NCBI GenBank assembly: GCA_009783985.1
Contig: WQVM01000003.1
Coordinates: 1 to 52,401 of the forward strand
Reading direction: 5' to 3'
DNA: 52,401 nucleotides
DNA from: Bacillota bacterium
GTDB taxonomy: Bacteria; Bacillota; Clostridia; Christensenellales; Pumilibacteraceae
A program made the translations under genes and the position numbers. Under the pieces are notes generated by a model. The model made no database searches and had not been told where the DNA came from. It saw only the letters and a list, made by a program, of their open reading frames with translations. Of this stretch, positions 17,336-24,781 are shown piece by piece. Every line of letters starts with the position of its first letter. The first letter of the stretch is position 1.

Positions 17336-19498
17336 TTACAGATAATCATCTATATCAAAACCATTTAATACCCAATCATAACCCATAAATGTCGGCACTC
17401 TTGGATGACCTGTTTTTGTTAGTTCGCCTGCAAATACCCACTTGCAGTCAAAATCATAGGTGGTTTCAACGATTTTTGCCAAACATTCTTTAGAATGTCG
17501 CCACCTGTCAATAATCTCTCCCCAGGCTGCCCACATTGTGATTTCGCCGTCTAACGAACTTAACACTTGTCTAATAACCTCAATATTTTTTTGTATCAAA
17601 CTATCGTCTTTAACTTGCGGAACTGCTCCGCCGAAGTGCTGATAGCGCAACGGATACAAATTTATCATAACTATCCCGTCATAGCCTTGTAGTTCCGCAT
17701 ACTTCATAACTCTTAGAGTTGTTTGGTCAGGCTCGTTTTCGTTAGCTGTAGACGGGCAAAACCCCACGCATACAAGGTGCTTTTTGCCCTCTGTTTGCAG
17801 GTAATAGCGGTGTTTCTCGTCACCGTTATATCCAACTGTAATAAATTTAGATTTGTTATTTTTAGAAAAACTGCTAGGCTTTTCCCAACGCAAGTAGGTG
17901 GTGTTGCAATAATCACAAAAGTCATCCTTAAAACTTGCTCCGCATTGTGTACATAGTTTTGCTGTGGGTACTAAGGGTGCATATACTAATGGTGTCATAT
18001 CTTTTGCTCCGTAATAATTTGTTTTTTGTATATTTTTTTCGTAGTAATCAGTAATAAGTCCGCTTGGTGCAAACCCGTTTGGCCAATATGAGTTATGCGT
18101 AGAGTAGGGGGCGATATATAGGATAACTTTTCTAATGATGTTAGATTTTGTATTTTTAATTGTAATCTCCCACATATCTAGTATAATTTCTTTATGGCTT
18201 GTACTGCCTAATCGAACGCTATTTACTATTGTTTCGTCATCTGATACACATCGTAGAGATTTTATATACGCATAACTGTTAGGAAGAGAAGTAACACAAA
18301 TTGGAATATCAGGAACAGTCCCGAATTTTTCTTTATAATTTCCATCAAAAACACCTTGTTCACTTAATTTTTCAAATCCAACATCACCAAAAAGATTTTT
18401 AAGTTTTTTTATCAAGTCGTCTTGTGTTTTTGTATCGTTTTTAGTATCGTGTTCGATGTTATTGATTTTTGTAATTTCGCTTATTATTTTTTTTGGCAAA
18501 ATATTGCTAGGCTTGCCTAAAAGTATATCAAGAATATTTTTGAGTTCTCCTGATTCTTGTGGTTTAATTTCTTTTTCATAAAATGCATTTACATATGGAT
18601 ATGTTTTACATCCCAAATTTGTTTCAAATTGCTTATTAAATAAACCTACATCACCCATAGTAAAGCTACTTACTTCGGCATAACCTCCAGCACCCCACCC
18701 ATGCTTAACTCTTTTAATATATTTTCCTGCAACTCTAGCGACATTATATGCTCCGTTTTGAGTTTTTTTGACAGTAGCTCTGACTATGCCGTACACTAAT
18801 AAAGACATGGGGATAAGAAGGGCTATCATAAGAATTATGAGAGAAGGCTCTATATTGCCATATGAGACAATTCCAGCAATTGAAACAAAAAGCCATACAG
18901 AAAAAAGAAAAACACACAATGAAAGCAATAATATATATGCTAGGCATTTATTTAGCAAAGATTTTTTAATGCAACCAACACAAATATAAAATGATATATA
19001 AGAATTTGAAAATTTCTCTGTTATTTGATAAGGCTGATTAAGATAATTGGGATTAAAGCCAGTACAATTAGTGTCTATGTCAAGGAAAGTTCTTTTTATC
19101 TCACCCTTTCCGCCACAACCAATACACTTAGAGGTTGTGTTGACTTGATTTTTAGAATCAATATTGTTGACGGCTTTTGGTTGCTTTTGTTGTGGATTTT
19201 GAGAAATAGTTTTTTTATGGTTGTTAATATAAAAGTGTAATCCACAATGCAATCCACCTGTGCAAAAGCCAATAATTGCTCCGATAGGAATAATGTGAAT
19301 GTTTTCCATGGATGACAGGAAGAATAGGAAAGCAGAAATTAGTGTGCCTAGACAACAAATGCAAGCACCTATTGCAATATACAAGTCTATGCGGTCTTTT
19401 TTGTCTATGTATTTTATTGCAGATGTCAAACAGATATAGATTGCAATATGGCAAAGAATGAGTGCTAGAAAGCCTAGTAATAGATAATAAAGCCACAT
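17336..19498 (-). CDS. membrane protein with zinc ribbons and C-terminal DUF1643 domain
   Basis: A 720-residue protein. Three N-terminal TM segments lie within residues 3-92, followed by a zinc ribbon split into CIGCGGKGE (~125) and ICVGCIKK (~172), then two more TM segments (~186-245). The middle (~250-510) is soluble and unrecognised. A second zinc ribbon, CTQCGASFKDDFCDYC, is near 517. Residues ~560-715 are a DUF1643 domain: VCVGFCPSTANENEPDQTT, GIVMINLYPLRYQ, TMWAAWGEIIDRW. DUF1643 normally is a short, free-standing protein of phages and mobile elements with unknown activity, so a membrane-anchored fusion is unusual. A clean Shine-Dalgarno (GGAGGATAAAACAATG) fixes the start. It is the only minus-strand gene among housekeeping genes and has a structured attenuator-like leader. 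Confidence 0.8.
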   Translation of the reverse strand: MWLYYLLLGFLALILCHIAIYICLTSAIKYIDKKDRIDLYIAIGACICCLGTLISAFLFFLSSMENIHIIPIGAIIGFCTGGLHCGLHFYINNHKKTISQNPQQKQPKAVNNIDSKNQVNTTSKCIGCGGKGEIKRTFLDIDTNCTGFNPNYLNQPYQITEKFSNSYISFYICVGCIKKSLLNKCLAYILLLSLCVFLFSVWLFVSIAGIVSYGNIEPSLIILMIALLIPMSLLVYGIVRATVKKTQNGAYNVARVAGKYIKRVKHGWGAGGYAEVSSFTMGDVGLFNKQFETNLGCKTYPYVNAFYEKEIKPQESGELKNILDILLGKPSNILPKKIISEITKINNIEHDTKNDTKTQDDLIKKLKNLFGDVGFEKLSEQGVFDGNYKEKFGTVPDIPICVTSLPNSYAYIKSLRCVSDDETIVNSVRLGSTSHKEIILDMWEITIKNTKSNIIRKVILYIAPYSTHNSYWPNGFAPSGLITDYYEKNIQKTNYYGAKDMTPLVYAPLVPTAKLCTQCGASFKDDFCDYCNTTYLRWEKPSSFSKNNKSKFITVGYNGDEKHRYYLQTEGKKHLVCVGFCPSTANENEPDQTTLRVMKYAELQGYDGIVMINLYPLRYQHFGGAVPQVKDDSLIQKNIEVIRQVLSSLDGEITMWAAWGEIIDRWRHSKECLAKIVETTYDFDCKWVFAGELTKTGHPRVPTFMGYDWVLNGFDIDDYL

Positions 19499-19519
19499 AT
19501 TGTTTTATCCTCCGTAAAT

Positions 19520-19551
19520 AAAAAAGTGTCGCCTCAATTAAGAGACGACAC
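19520..19551 (-). terminator. leader terminator before the DUF1643 gene
   Basis: On the minus strand GTGTCGTCTC (19551-19542) pairs with GAGGCGACAC (19535-19526) and six T follow (19525-19520). It stands 21 nt upstream of the DUF1643 start codon, so it ends transcription before the gene unless prevented. Confidence 0.8.
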
Positions 19552-19563
19552 CCCAAAAGGCAT
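19534..19563 (-). CDS. possible 9-residue leader peptide
   Basis: ATG at 19563 gives MPFGVSSLN and stop, preceded by TTAGGAG only three nucleotides away (tight spacing). It covers the 5' arm of the leader terminator, so a ribosome here would stop that hairpin from forming. Too short to judge by composition. Confidence 0.3.
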   Translation of the reverse strand: MPFGVSSLN

Positions 19564-19576
19564 AATCTCCTAATTG

Positions 19577-19660
19577 TTAGCGACACAACCACAAAAGTTT
19601 GCGGGGAGAATAGCCTAGAGGGCAGAATTCGTCCGCAAACTTTATTAAGTTGTGTCGCAT
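19577..19660 (-). CDS. possible 27-residue leader peptide over the leader hairpin
   Basis: The ATG at 19660 lies five nucleotides after the -10 hexamer, where other genes of this window have leaderless starts. It encodes 27 residues (MRHNLIKFADEFCPLGY..., ending LLWLCR) and stops just after the 3' arm of the first leader hairpin. Translation would unfold that hairpin. It could equally be a chance frame within structured RNA. Confidence 0.3.
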   Translation of the reverse strand: MRHNLIKFADEFCPLGYSPRKLLWLCR

Positions 19661-19665
19661 TATCT

Positions 19666-19694
19666 AGTGTAGTACTGTTGTTGCTATTTGTCAA
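19666..19694 (-). promoter_or_regulatory. promoter of the DUF1643 gene leader
   Basis: Minus strand TTGACA (19694-19689), 17-bp spacer, TACACT (19671-19666). Predicted start near 19660-19659, directly at the first leader arm. Confidence 0.7.
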
Positions 19695-19807
19695 GTAAAG
19701 ATTTGTATCTGTCGTAATAATTTGAAAAACGATTTTTTTGAGTGTTCTGCGAAATTCTTTTGGTGCTTCGTAGGATGCCCAACTAAGCGATACTTATATT
19801 GGGTACA

Positions 19808-19978
19808 GTCTTTGCGAGCCGTCGCTACACAAGATAGTGGAGGATGAGTATATACGGCGAAGCAATCTAGCTAAGGAATATATGGGTACATTATCTATGT
19901 TTCTGTCTATTCCTTAGCTAGATTGCTTCGCCGTACAATAATTCCTTATTTCCGACTAATGCAACGGCTCGCAAAGAC
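19808..19978. repeat. long palindromic repeat, family D copy 3
   Basis: A 171-bp hairpin element with ends GTCTTTGCGAGCCGT and the inverse, and inner arms GGCGAAGCAATCTAGC / GCTAGATTGCTTCGCC. Together with the half copy at 17234 it brackets the DUF1643 gene and its leader. Confidence 0.8.
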
Positions 19979-20147
19979 GGTGACCGATGGTAGTGTCTTT
20001 CAGCAATGTGTTAATGTTGAGAGCAGGGGTGTAAGATGCAAGGCAAATGAATAAAAGCGGACAAGATTTTAATGTCGGGTAAGCAACTATCAAATCACTC
20101 GTCCGATATTGAGCATTGAACATTGTACGTCGAGTATTGTTATTTGC

Positions 20148-20176
20148 TTGCAGTTGTACAAATGTTATGGTATACT
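20148..20176 (+). promoter_or_regulatory. galM promoter giving a leaderless mRNA
   Basis: TTGCAG (20148-20153), 17-bp spacer, TATACT (20171-20176), then six nucleotides to the ATG at 20183. The predicted start point coincides with the A of the start codon. TATAAT at 20176-20181 overlaps but lies too near the ATG to serve it. Confidence 0.55.
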
Positions 20177-20182
20177 ATAATT

Positions 20183-21220
20183 ATGAAAATACAAAAAGAT
20201 TTTTGGGCAAAAGCCAAGTGTGGTGAGGCGGTAGATGTTTATACGCTGTCTAATGCGGGAATTGCGCTTAAGGTGGTTACTTACGGCGGTATATGGCTAG
20301 AGCTAAAAGTACCCGACAGCAAGGGACAGGTAGCAGATGTCGCATTGTCTTTGGACACCCTCGCAGAGTATCAATCGGGTGAGGATGTTTTTTATCTCGG
20401 GGCGCTTATAGGTCGTGTCGCTAATCGGATAGGCGGTGCAAAATTTAAGCTAGGGGACAAGACTTATAATGTTAGTACTAATAGACCGCCTAATCAATTG
20501 CACGGCGGGGAGATTGGTTTTGATAAAAGGATTTGGAGTGCCTCTATACAAAAGGTCGACGGTGTAGATAAACTCAAACTAAGTCTTGTAAGTCCCGACG
20601 GAGAAGAAGGGTATTCGGGGACGCTCAAGGTTGATGTCTATCATTACATAACCGATGACGGTGGTGTAGAGCTAGAGTATGTCGCCGTAAGTGATAAGGA
20701 TACGCTGTGCAATTTGACTCAGCATAATTATTTTAATCTTGACGGTCATAATAGCGGTGATATCTTAGAGCACGAACTACAGATAAACGGAGATTATGTA
20801 ACAGAGATAGATAAGGACTTGATTCCCACAGGCAAAAAAACTGCTGTTAAGGGGACAGCCTTTGACTTTACCAAGTCCAAAAAGATAAGCAAAGATGTGG
20901 GTGACCCAATCTTAGCCCCATTCAAAGGTTATGATGTCAATTATATCCTTAATGGCAAAGGACTAAAAAAAGCGGCGGTTGTCAAGTCTCAAAAAAGTGG
21001 CAGAGTAATGGAAGTATGGACAACTAAGCCAAGCATTCAGTTTTACGGAGGCAACTATTTTGATAAATTTAGGGCAAAAGGCGGTGCGGTATATAATCAA
21101 TATGCGGGATTAGCCCTAGAAACACAATTCGCCCCCGACGGAATCAATCACGGAGACAATGATGCTATCTTAAAAGCTGGTGAAGTGTATAGACATAAGA
21201 CAGTGTATAAATTTGGATGA
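20183..21220 (+). CDS. galM: aldose 1-epimerase (galactose mutarotase)
   Basis: A 345-residue cytosolic mutarotase that interconverts alpha and beta anomers of hexoses. Family motifs: KVVTYGGIWLEL, GALIGRVANRIGGAKF, NQLHGGEIGFDKRIW with the conserved His, LTQHNYFNLDGH with the catalytic His, and the catalytic Glu in GLALETQFAPDGINH. The frame is open 20 codons further upstream to a TTG, but the homologs begin like MKIQKDFWAKAK, and the promoter hexamers occupy that upstream part, so ATG 20183 is the start. It has no Shine-Dalgarno site. Confidence 0.95.
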   Translation: MKIQKDFWAKAKCGEAVDVYTLSNAGIALKVVTYGGIWLELKVPDSKGQVADVALSLDTLAEYQSGEDVFYLGALIGRVANRIGGAKFKLGDKTYNVSTNRPPNQLHGGEIGFDKRIWSASIQKVDGVDKLKLSLVSPDGEEGYSGTLKVDVYHYITDDGGVELEYVAVSDKDTLCNLTQHNYFNLDGHNSGDILEHELQINGDYVTEIDKDLIPTGKKTAVKGTAFDFTKSKKISKDVGDPILAPFKGYDVNYILNGKGLKKAAVVKSQKSGRVMEVWTTKPSIQFYGGNYFDKFRAKGGAVYNQYAGLALETQFAPDGINHGDNDAILKAGEVYRHKTVYKFG

Positions 21221-21233
21221 CACCCCAAAACAC

Positions 21234-21263
21234 TTGTTTTTAGCCATTGGATTATGGTATAAT
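21234..21263 (+). promoter_or_regulatory. pgk promoter, extended -10
   Basis: TTGTTT (21234-21239), 18-bp spacer and TATAAT (21258-21263) with an upstream TGG extension. Start expected near 21270, leaving a leader of about 33 nt with a normal ribosome site. Confidence 0.6.
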
Positions 21264-21302
21264 TTGAGTTAATAGTTTAACACATTAGGAGATAATAACA
21301 CA

Positions 21303-22499
21303 ATGAACAAGAAGTCAATTAAGGACATTGATGTCAAAGGTAAAAAGGTGCTTGTAAGATGCGATTTTAATGTGCCGTTAGATAATGGGCGCATTACTGA
21401 CGAAAACCGTATTATAGGTGCGTTGCCGACCATTAAGCATTTGATGAGTAACGGTGCAAAGACTATTCTTTGCTCTCATTTGGGCAGGCCAAAAAACGGT
21501 TTTGAGCCTAAGGTTAGTCTTAAGCCTGTAGCTGACAGACTTTCCGAACTTTTGGGTGTAAAGGTTGAGCTCGCTAGTGATGTAATCGGAGCTGATGCTA
21601 AGGCAAAAGTTGCTACACTCAAAGCCGGTGGAGTGATGATGCTTGAGAATGTCCGTTGCCATCCGGAAGAAGAAAAGAATGACAAAGAATTTAGTAAAGC
21701 GTTAGCTAGCCATGCCGAAATATATGTCAATGATGCTTTTGGTACAGCTCATAGAGCACATAGCTCTACCGCAGGTGTTGCTGAGTTTATAGCGACTAGC
21801 GTTTCGGGCTTTTTGATTCAAAAAGAACTTGACATAATGGGCGGAGCGCTCAGCACTCCTAAGCGTCCTTTTGTTGCGGTATTGGGCGGTGCAAAAGTAA
21901 GTGACAAAATCGGTGTTATCAAAAATCTTTTAACAAAAGTTGACAGCCTTATTATCGGCGGCGCTATGGCATATACTCTTTGTAAGGCACAAGGCGGTAA
22001 AGTAGGTAATAGCCGTGTTGAGGCTGACAAATTAGAACTTGCCACAGAACTAATCGCACTTGCGAAGAAAAACAAGGTAGAACTTCTTTTGCCTGTTGAC
22101 CATATAACCAGCGACAGCGTTGACTTTGGTGCAAAAACTCACGGTCAAGTTAAGATTTCTGCAGGATGTGATATTGCGGATGGTTTTATGGGCTTAGATA
22201 TCGGACCTAAGACAATCGAAGCGTATTCTAAGGTGATTTCTAAGGCTAAGACCGTTATTTGGAACGGACCTATGGGCGTATTTGAAATTGACGCTTTTGC
22301 CAAAGGAACTAAGAGCATTGCCGAGGCACTTGCTAAGTCTAGTGCGATAAGTATTATCGGTGGAGGTGACAGTGCGGCGGCGGTTATCCAAATGGGCTTT
22401 GAGGACAAAATGACACATATCAGCACAGGTGGGGGTGCAAGTTTGGAGTTTATGGAAGGACTTGTATTGCCGGGTATTGCGTGTCTTAACAATAAATAA
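21303..22499 (+). CDS. pgk: phosphoglycerate kinase
   Basis: A 398-residue glycolytic enzyme that transfers phosphate from 1,3-bisphosphoglycerate to ADP. Full-length, with [73 protein letters not shown] and the nucleotide-binding end [13 protein letters not shown] and [13 protein letters not shown]. Shine-Dalgarno AGGAGA lies 11 nt before the ATG. GAPDH, often its neighbour, is not in the window. Followed by palindromic element C, which may serve as its terminator. Confidence 0.98.
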   Translation: MNKKSIKDIDVKGKKVLVRCDFNVPLDNGRITDENRIIGALPTIKHLMSNGAKTILCSHLGRPKNGFEPKVSLKPVADRLSELLGVKVELASDVIGADAKAKVATLKAGGVMMLENVRCHPEEEKNDKEFSKALASHAEIYVNDAFGTAHRAHSSTAGVAEFIATSVSGFLIQKELDIMGGALSTPKRPFVAVLGGAKVSDKIGVIKNLLTKVDSLIIGGAMAYTLCKAQGGKVGNSRVEADKLELATELIALAKKNKVELLLPVDHITSDSVDFGAKTHGQVKISAGCDIADGFMGLDIGPKTIEAYSKVISKAKTVIWNGPMGVFEIDAFAKGTKSIAEALAKSSAISIIGGGDSAAAVIQMGFEDKMTHISTGGGASLEFMEGLVLPGIACLNNK

Positions 22500-22500
22500 A

Positions 22501-22583
22501 AATTGAAAACTTAAAAATGAAGGACGAGTAATTAAGATAATAAAATTTACTAAGTCCTTCATTTTTCAATTTTCATTTCAATT
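22501..22583. repeat. snap-back palindromic element, copy C
   Basis: A perfect 13-bp inner stem (AAAAATGAAGGAC 22513-22525 with 22554-22566) with additional AATTGAAA/TTTCAATT ends. On the minus strand the loop reads GGACTTAGTAAATTTT and ends TTACTCGTCC, matching the loop of copy B. The element ends exactly at the holA start codon. Confidence 0.7.
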
Positions 22584-23540
22584 ATGCAGTTTACGCAACT
22601 GAAAAAACATATAGCACAAGGTGACATCAAGCCTTGTTATGTGCTCCATGGTGATGACGACTGGGTGGTTAATTCTGCGTGGTCAATGTTTGATAGTGCC
22701 GTAGATAATTTGCCTGAATTTAACATAGAGGTTTTTGGTGAGGGGAGTGATTTCAAAAAAGTTTTGGAATCGTGCCAAACTTTGCCGATGATGGCGGAGA
22801 GACGGGTTGTTAAGGCGGTTAAGCCTAGTCACTTTAGCATGAAAATCCTTGCCGAGTATCTGACTAATCCGCCCCCGACTACTGTACTTGTGATTAAATT
22901 CGGGGGAACTATCCCTAAGGATTTGACTGCAGGCGGTGGTGGTGTTACCATAGTCAACTGCAACAAACTCGACAGGCGTACAATGTCAATGTGGATTAGT
23001 CGTGAAACCGAAAAGCGTGGTGCAGAGATTAGCGATAATGCATCAAATTTGCTTATTGATTATTGCCTTAGTTCAATGTCTCGCATATCTACCGAGACAG
23101 CCAAACTTTCGGCGTATCGCTATGGTGGCAAGATAGAACCCAATGATGTAGAGGAGTTAGTTACTGCAGATGCGGAGTACAAGGTTTTTGCTCTCTCCGA
23201 AGCAATGACAGCGGGTAATACCGACCTAGCTTTTGATGTGCTTGGTAAACTTCTCGCTGATAAAAATCAGCCTATTGCAATACTGGGTCTTATGTACAAT
23301 CATTATAGGCGGTTGCTCCACGCCTCAATTAGCGGTGATGACCCTGATTTGTACAAGCACTTGGGTGTCAAAGAAATGGCGGTGCGTATAAGTCAAAGGC
23401 AGTCAAAAAACTATTCTAAGCGTCGCTTATACGATATTGTTAAAATCTTTCATCAAGCAGACTTTGATTTTAAGAACGGCGGTATAAGCGGTAAAACAGG
23501 ACTAGAAAAAATCGTTGCACAGATAATGAATTATAGTTAA
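22584..23540 (+). CDS. holA: DNA polymerase III delta subunit
   Basis: A 318-residue clamp-loader subunit that opens the beta clamp. Begins MQFTQLKKHIAQGDIKPCYVLHGDDDW, the typical delta N-terminus (xxYLLxGxDxxL), continues with FNIEVFGEGSDFKKVLESCQTLPMMAERRVV, the middle LSAYRYGGKIEPNDVEELV and ends in the helical collar domain with DKNQPIAILGLMYNHYRRLL. Length is normal. The ATG directly follows element C and has no Shine-Dalgarno site. The stop codon lies inside a hairpin (23532-23596). Confidence 0.93.
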   Translation: MQFTQLKKHIAQGDIKPCYVLHGDDDWVVNSAWSMFDSAVDNLPEFNIEVFGEGSDFKKVLESCQTLPMMAERRVVKAVKPSHFSMKILAEYLTNPPPTTVLVIKFGGTIPKDLTAGGGGVTIVNCNKLDRRTMSMWISRETEKRGAEISDNASNLLIDYCLSSMSRISTETAKLSAYRYGGKIEPNDVEELVTADAEYKVFALSEAMTAGNTDLAFDVLGKLLADKNQPIAILGLMYNHYRRLLHASISGDDPDLYKHLGVKEMAVRISQRQSKNYSKRRLYDIVKIFHQADFDFKNGGISGKTGLEKIVAQIMNYS

Positions 23541-23596
23541 ACAGTTTGCAATAAGACACCGCTAGGCTTTACTTATTTGCAAACTGTTTAACTATA
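23532..23596. repeat. hairpin spanning the holA stop codon
   Basis: TATAGTTAAACAGTTTGCA(A)TAAG at 23532-23555 pairs with its inverse at 23572-23596 (24 of 25), loop 16 nt, no T run. The holA stop is in the left arm. It may act as a weak terminator or mRNA end, or be another palindromic insertion. Confidence 0.65.
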
Positions 23597-23605
23597 GGAT
23601 AGCAA

Positions 23606-24508
23606 ATGAAACAAAAGAAAAGGGTAATCAACTTCAAAAAAGCACGGATAAAACTCCTTTTTGTTATCGCTTACTTTATTTTGGCGGTTCAATTTTTAGA
23701 GCCGTTATTTAATGTTATTAGGTCAAGTTTCCCGCTTTTTGACGACACAGAATGGGCTTATATTGTTTTGGTTTTTGGCTTTGCACTCATTATTGCGTTG
23801 CTATTATCATTTCCGACGGTTAATATTCTACATAAGTTTTTTGGTAGTTCCAAGAGTGAAAAAGAGGAGTATACCCCGATTTCGGATAATGTCAAAAAAA
23901 CTTTTGAGACAGATTTTTTGAGGGTATGCATTGCTGGGCTAACTGATGAGACAGCACCTGTCAAACCAATTAAGGATTTGATAGCTAACAAGAAATATGA
24001 TGAGGCGATAGAGTTCGGATTATTAGCAAGTCAAAAATTTTTGGATGTTGACAATCATTTTTTGAGAGTTCTTTGCGGACTATATATAATCAAAGCTACT
24101 TGTGACGGTTATAATCCGACAACCTCTGACAGATACGATTATATCAGATATAGCGTCAAAGTAAATGAGCTAGGGTGGAGTTTGTACAAACTTGACCACA
24201 TACAATTTGAAAAACTGGCAGACTATTTTAATCAAAACGATGATTTGACCTCGCTCAAATTTGAGGACAAAGATAAATTTGTGGCGGATAGACTTGCGAA
24301 AATAAAAATAGAGTTAATAGGTCAAAACAAATTTCCTACGCTTTGTTGTGAGGCTTTGGAGTATTGGCACATAATAAGCCAAAAACCATTGTCGCTGGAA
24401 GAACTCAATATTCTAAAAAAGAGAGTCAAGAATAGAGATACTATTGACCACTTGCGTAGGCTGTTTGACAGTCAACAAATAGATGTAATCGAATTACAAG
24501 CTGAGTAA
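23606..24508 (+). CDS. membrane-anchored protein, unknown function
   Basis: A 300-residue protein with a basic N-terminus (MKQKKRVINFKKARIK), two TM segments (LLFVIAYFILAVQFLEPLF and YIVLVFGFALIIALLLSFP) joined by a short loop of about 20 residues, and a cytoplasmic helical domain of about 210 residues with TPR-like spacing (KPIKDLIANKKYDEAIEFGLL). No family recognised. Shine-Dalgarno AGGATAG is five nucleotides before the ATG. Confidence 0.65.
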   Translation: MKQKKRVINFKKARIKLLFVIAYFILAVQFLEPLFNVIRSSFPLFDDTEWAYIVLVFGFALIIALLLSFPTVNILHKFFGSSKSEKEEYTPISDNVKKTFETDFLRVCIAGLTDETAPVKPIKDLIANKKYDEAIEFGLLASQKFLDVDNHFLRVLCGLYIIKATCDGYNPTTSDRYDYIRYSVKVNELGWSLYKLDHIQFEKLADYFNQNDDLTSLKFEDKDKFVADRLAKIKIELIGQNKFPTLCCEALEYWHIISQKPLSLEELNILKKRVKNRDTIDHLRRLFDSQQIDVIELQAE

Positions 24509-24516
24509 AGATTTGA

Positions 24517-24545
24517 TTGACATAATGATTAAATTATGATAAACT
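24517..24545 (+). promoter_or_regulatory. promoter ahead of the valS leader
   Basis: TTGACA (24517-24522), 17-bp spacer, TAAACT (24540-24545). The same layout, including TTGACATAA and TATGATAAACT, recurs at 52234-52262. Start expected near 24552, inside the left arm of the following hairpin. Confidence 0.5.
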
Positions 24546-24707
24546 AGACTTATTGCCTAACGCAAGCAGTACATCTAAGACACATCTTTTTCATACCCTC
24601 TGCACTCGCTTTTTTTGCCTGTACTTCTAGTACAGTCTGCAAAAATCAAGTTTTGAGGGTATAAAAAATCTGTACCTTATCTGCCCACTTGCGTTAGGCA
24701 CAAGTCT
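24546..24707 (+). promoter_or_regulatory. nested long hairpin in the valS leader
   Basis: Outer arms AGACTTATTGCCTAACGCAAG (24546-24566) and the inverse (24688-24707) enclose three more nested stems: TTTTTCATACCCTC (24587-24600) with GAGGGTATAAAAA (24655-24667), TTTTTGC (24612-24618) with GCAAAAA (24639-24645), and CTGTACT (24619-24625) with AGTACAG (24629-24635). It is followed by a terminator hairpin and then valS. It lacks the T-box consensus, so it is either a new leader RNA or a palindromic insertion. Confidence 0.5.
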
Positions 24708-24719
24708 AATCAAATATAA

Positions 24720-24745
24720 AGCACTGACTAATAATCAGTGCTTTT
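24720..24745 (+). terminator. hairpin terminator just before valS
   Basis: AGCACTGA (24720-24727), loop of seven, TCAGTGCT (24735-24742), T run to 24745. It is 36 nt upstream of the valS start codon, so it either ends an upstream RNA or attenuates valS. Confidence 0.7.
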
Positions 24746-24781
24746 GTAGTCGCTGTTGACCATATATAATTTAGGAGCATA

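Larger units (their letters stand above)
19526..19660 (-). promoter_or_regulatory. four-arm attenuator-like leader
   Basis: Order on the RNA: arm 1 GCGACACAAC (19658-19649), arm 2 GTTGTGTCGC (19589-19580), arm 3 GTGTCGTCTC (19551-19542), arm 4 GAGGCGACAC (19535-19526). Arms 1 and 2 pair over a second 11-bp stem (19643-19633 with 19604-19594). Arms 3 and 4 form the terminator. Arm 2 can instead pair arm 4 (GTGTCGC with GCGACAC) and arm 1 can pair arm 3, giving mutually exclusive folds. No known riboswitch consensus was recognised. Confidence 0.6.

Noticed and set aside
24555-24699. Integron attC site (GCCTAAC...GTTAGGC)
   Set aside because: The core boxes match, but the arms pair continuously without the spacer and extrahelical bases of attC, and there is no integrase or cassette.
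24546-24707. T-box leader of valS
   Set aside because: Position fits, but the AGGGTGGNACCGCG-type sequence and a recognisable stem I are missing.
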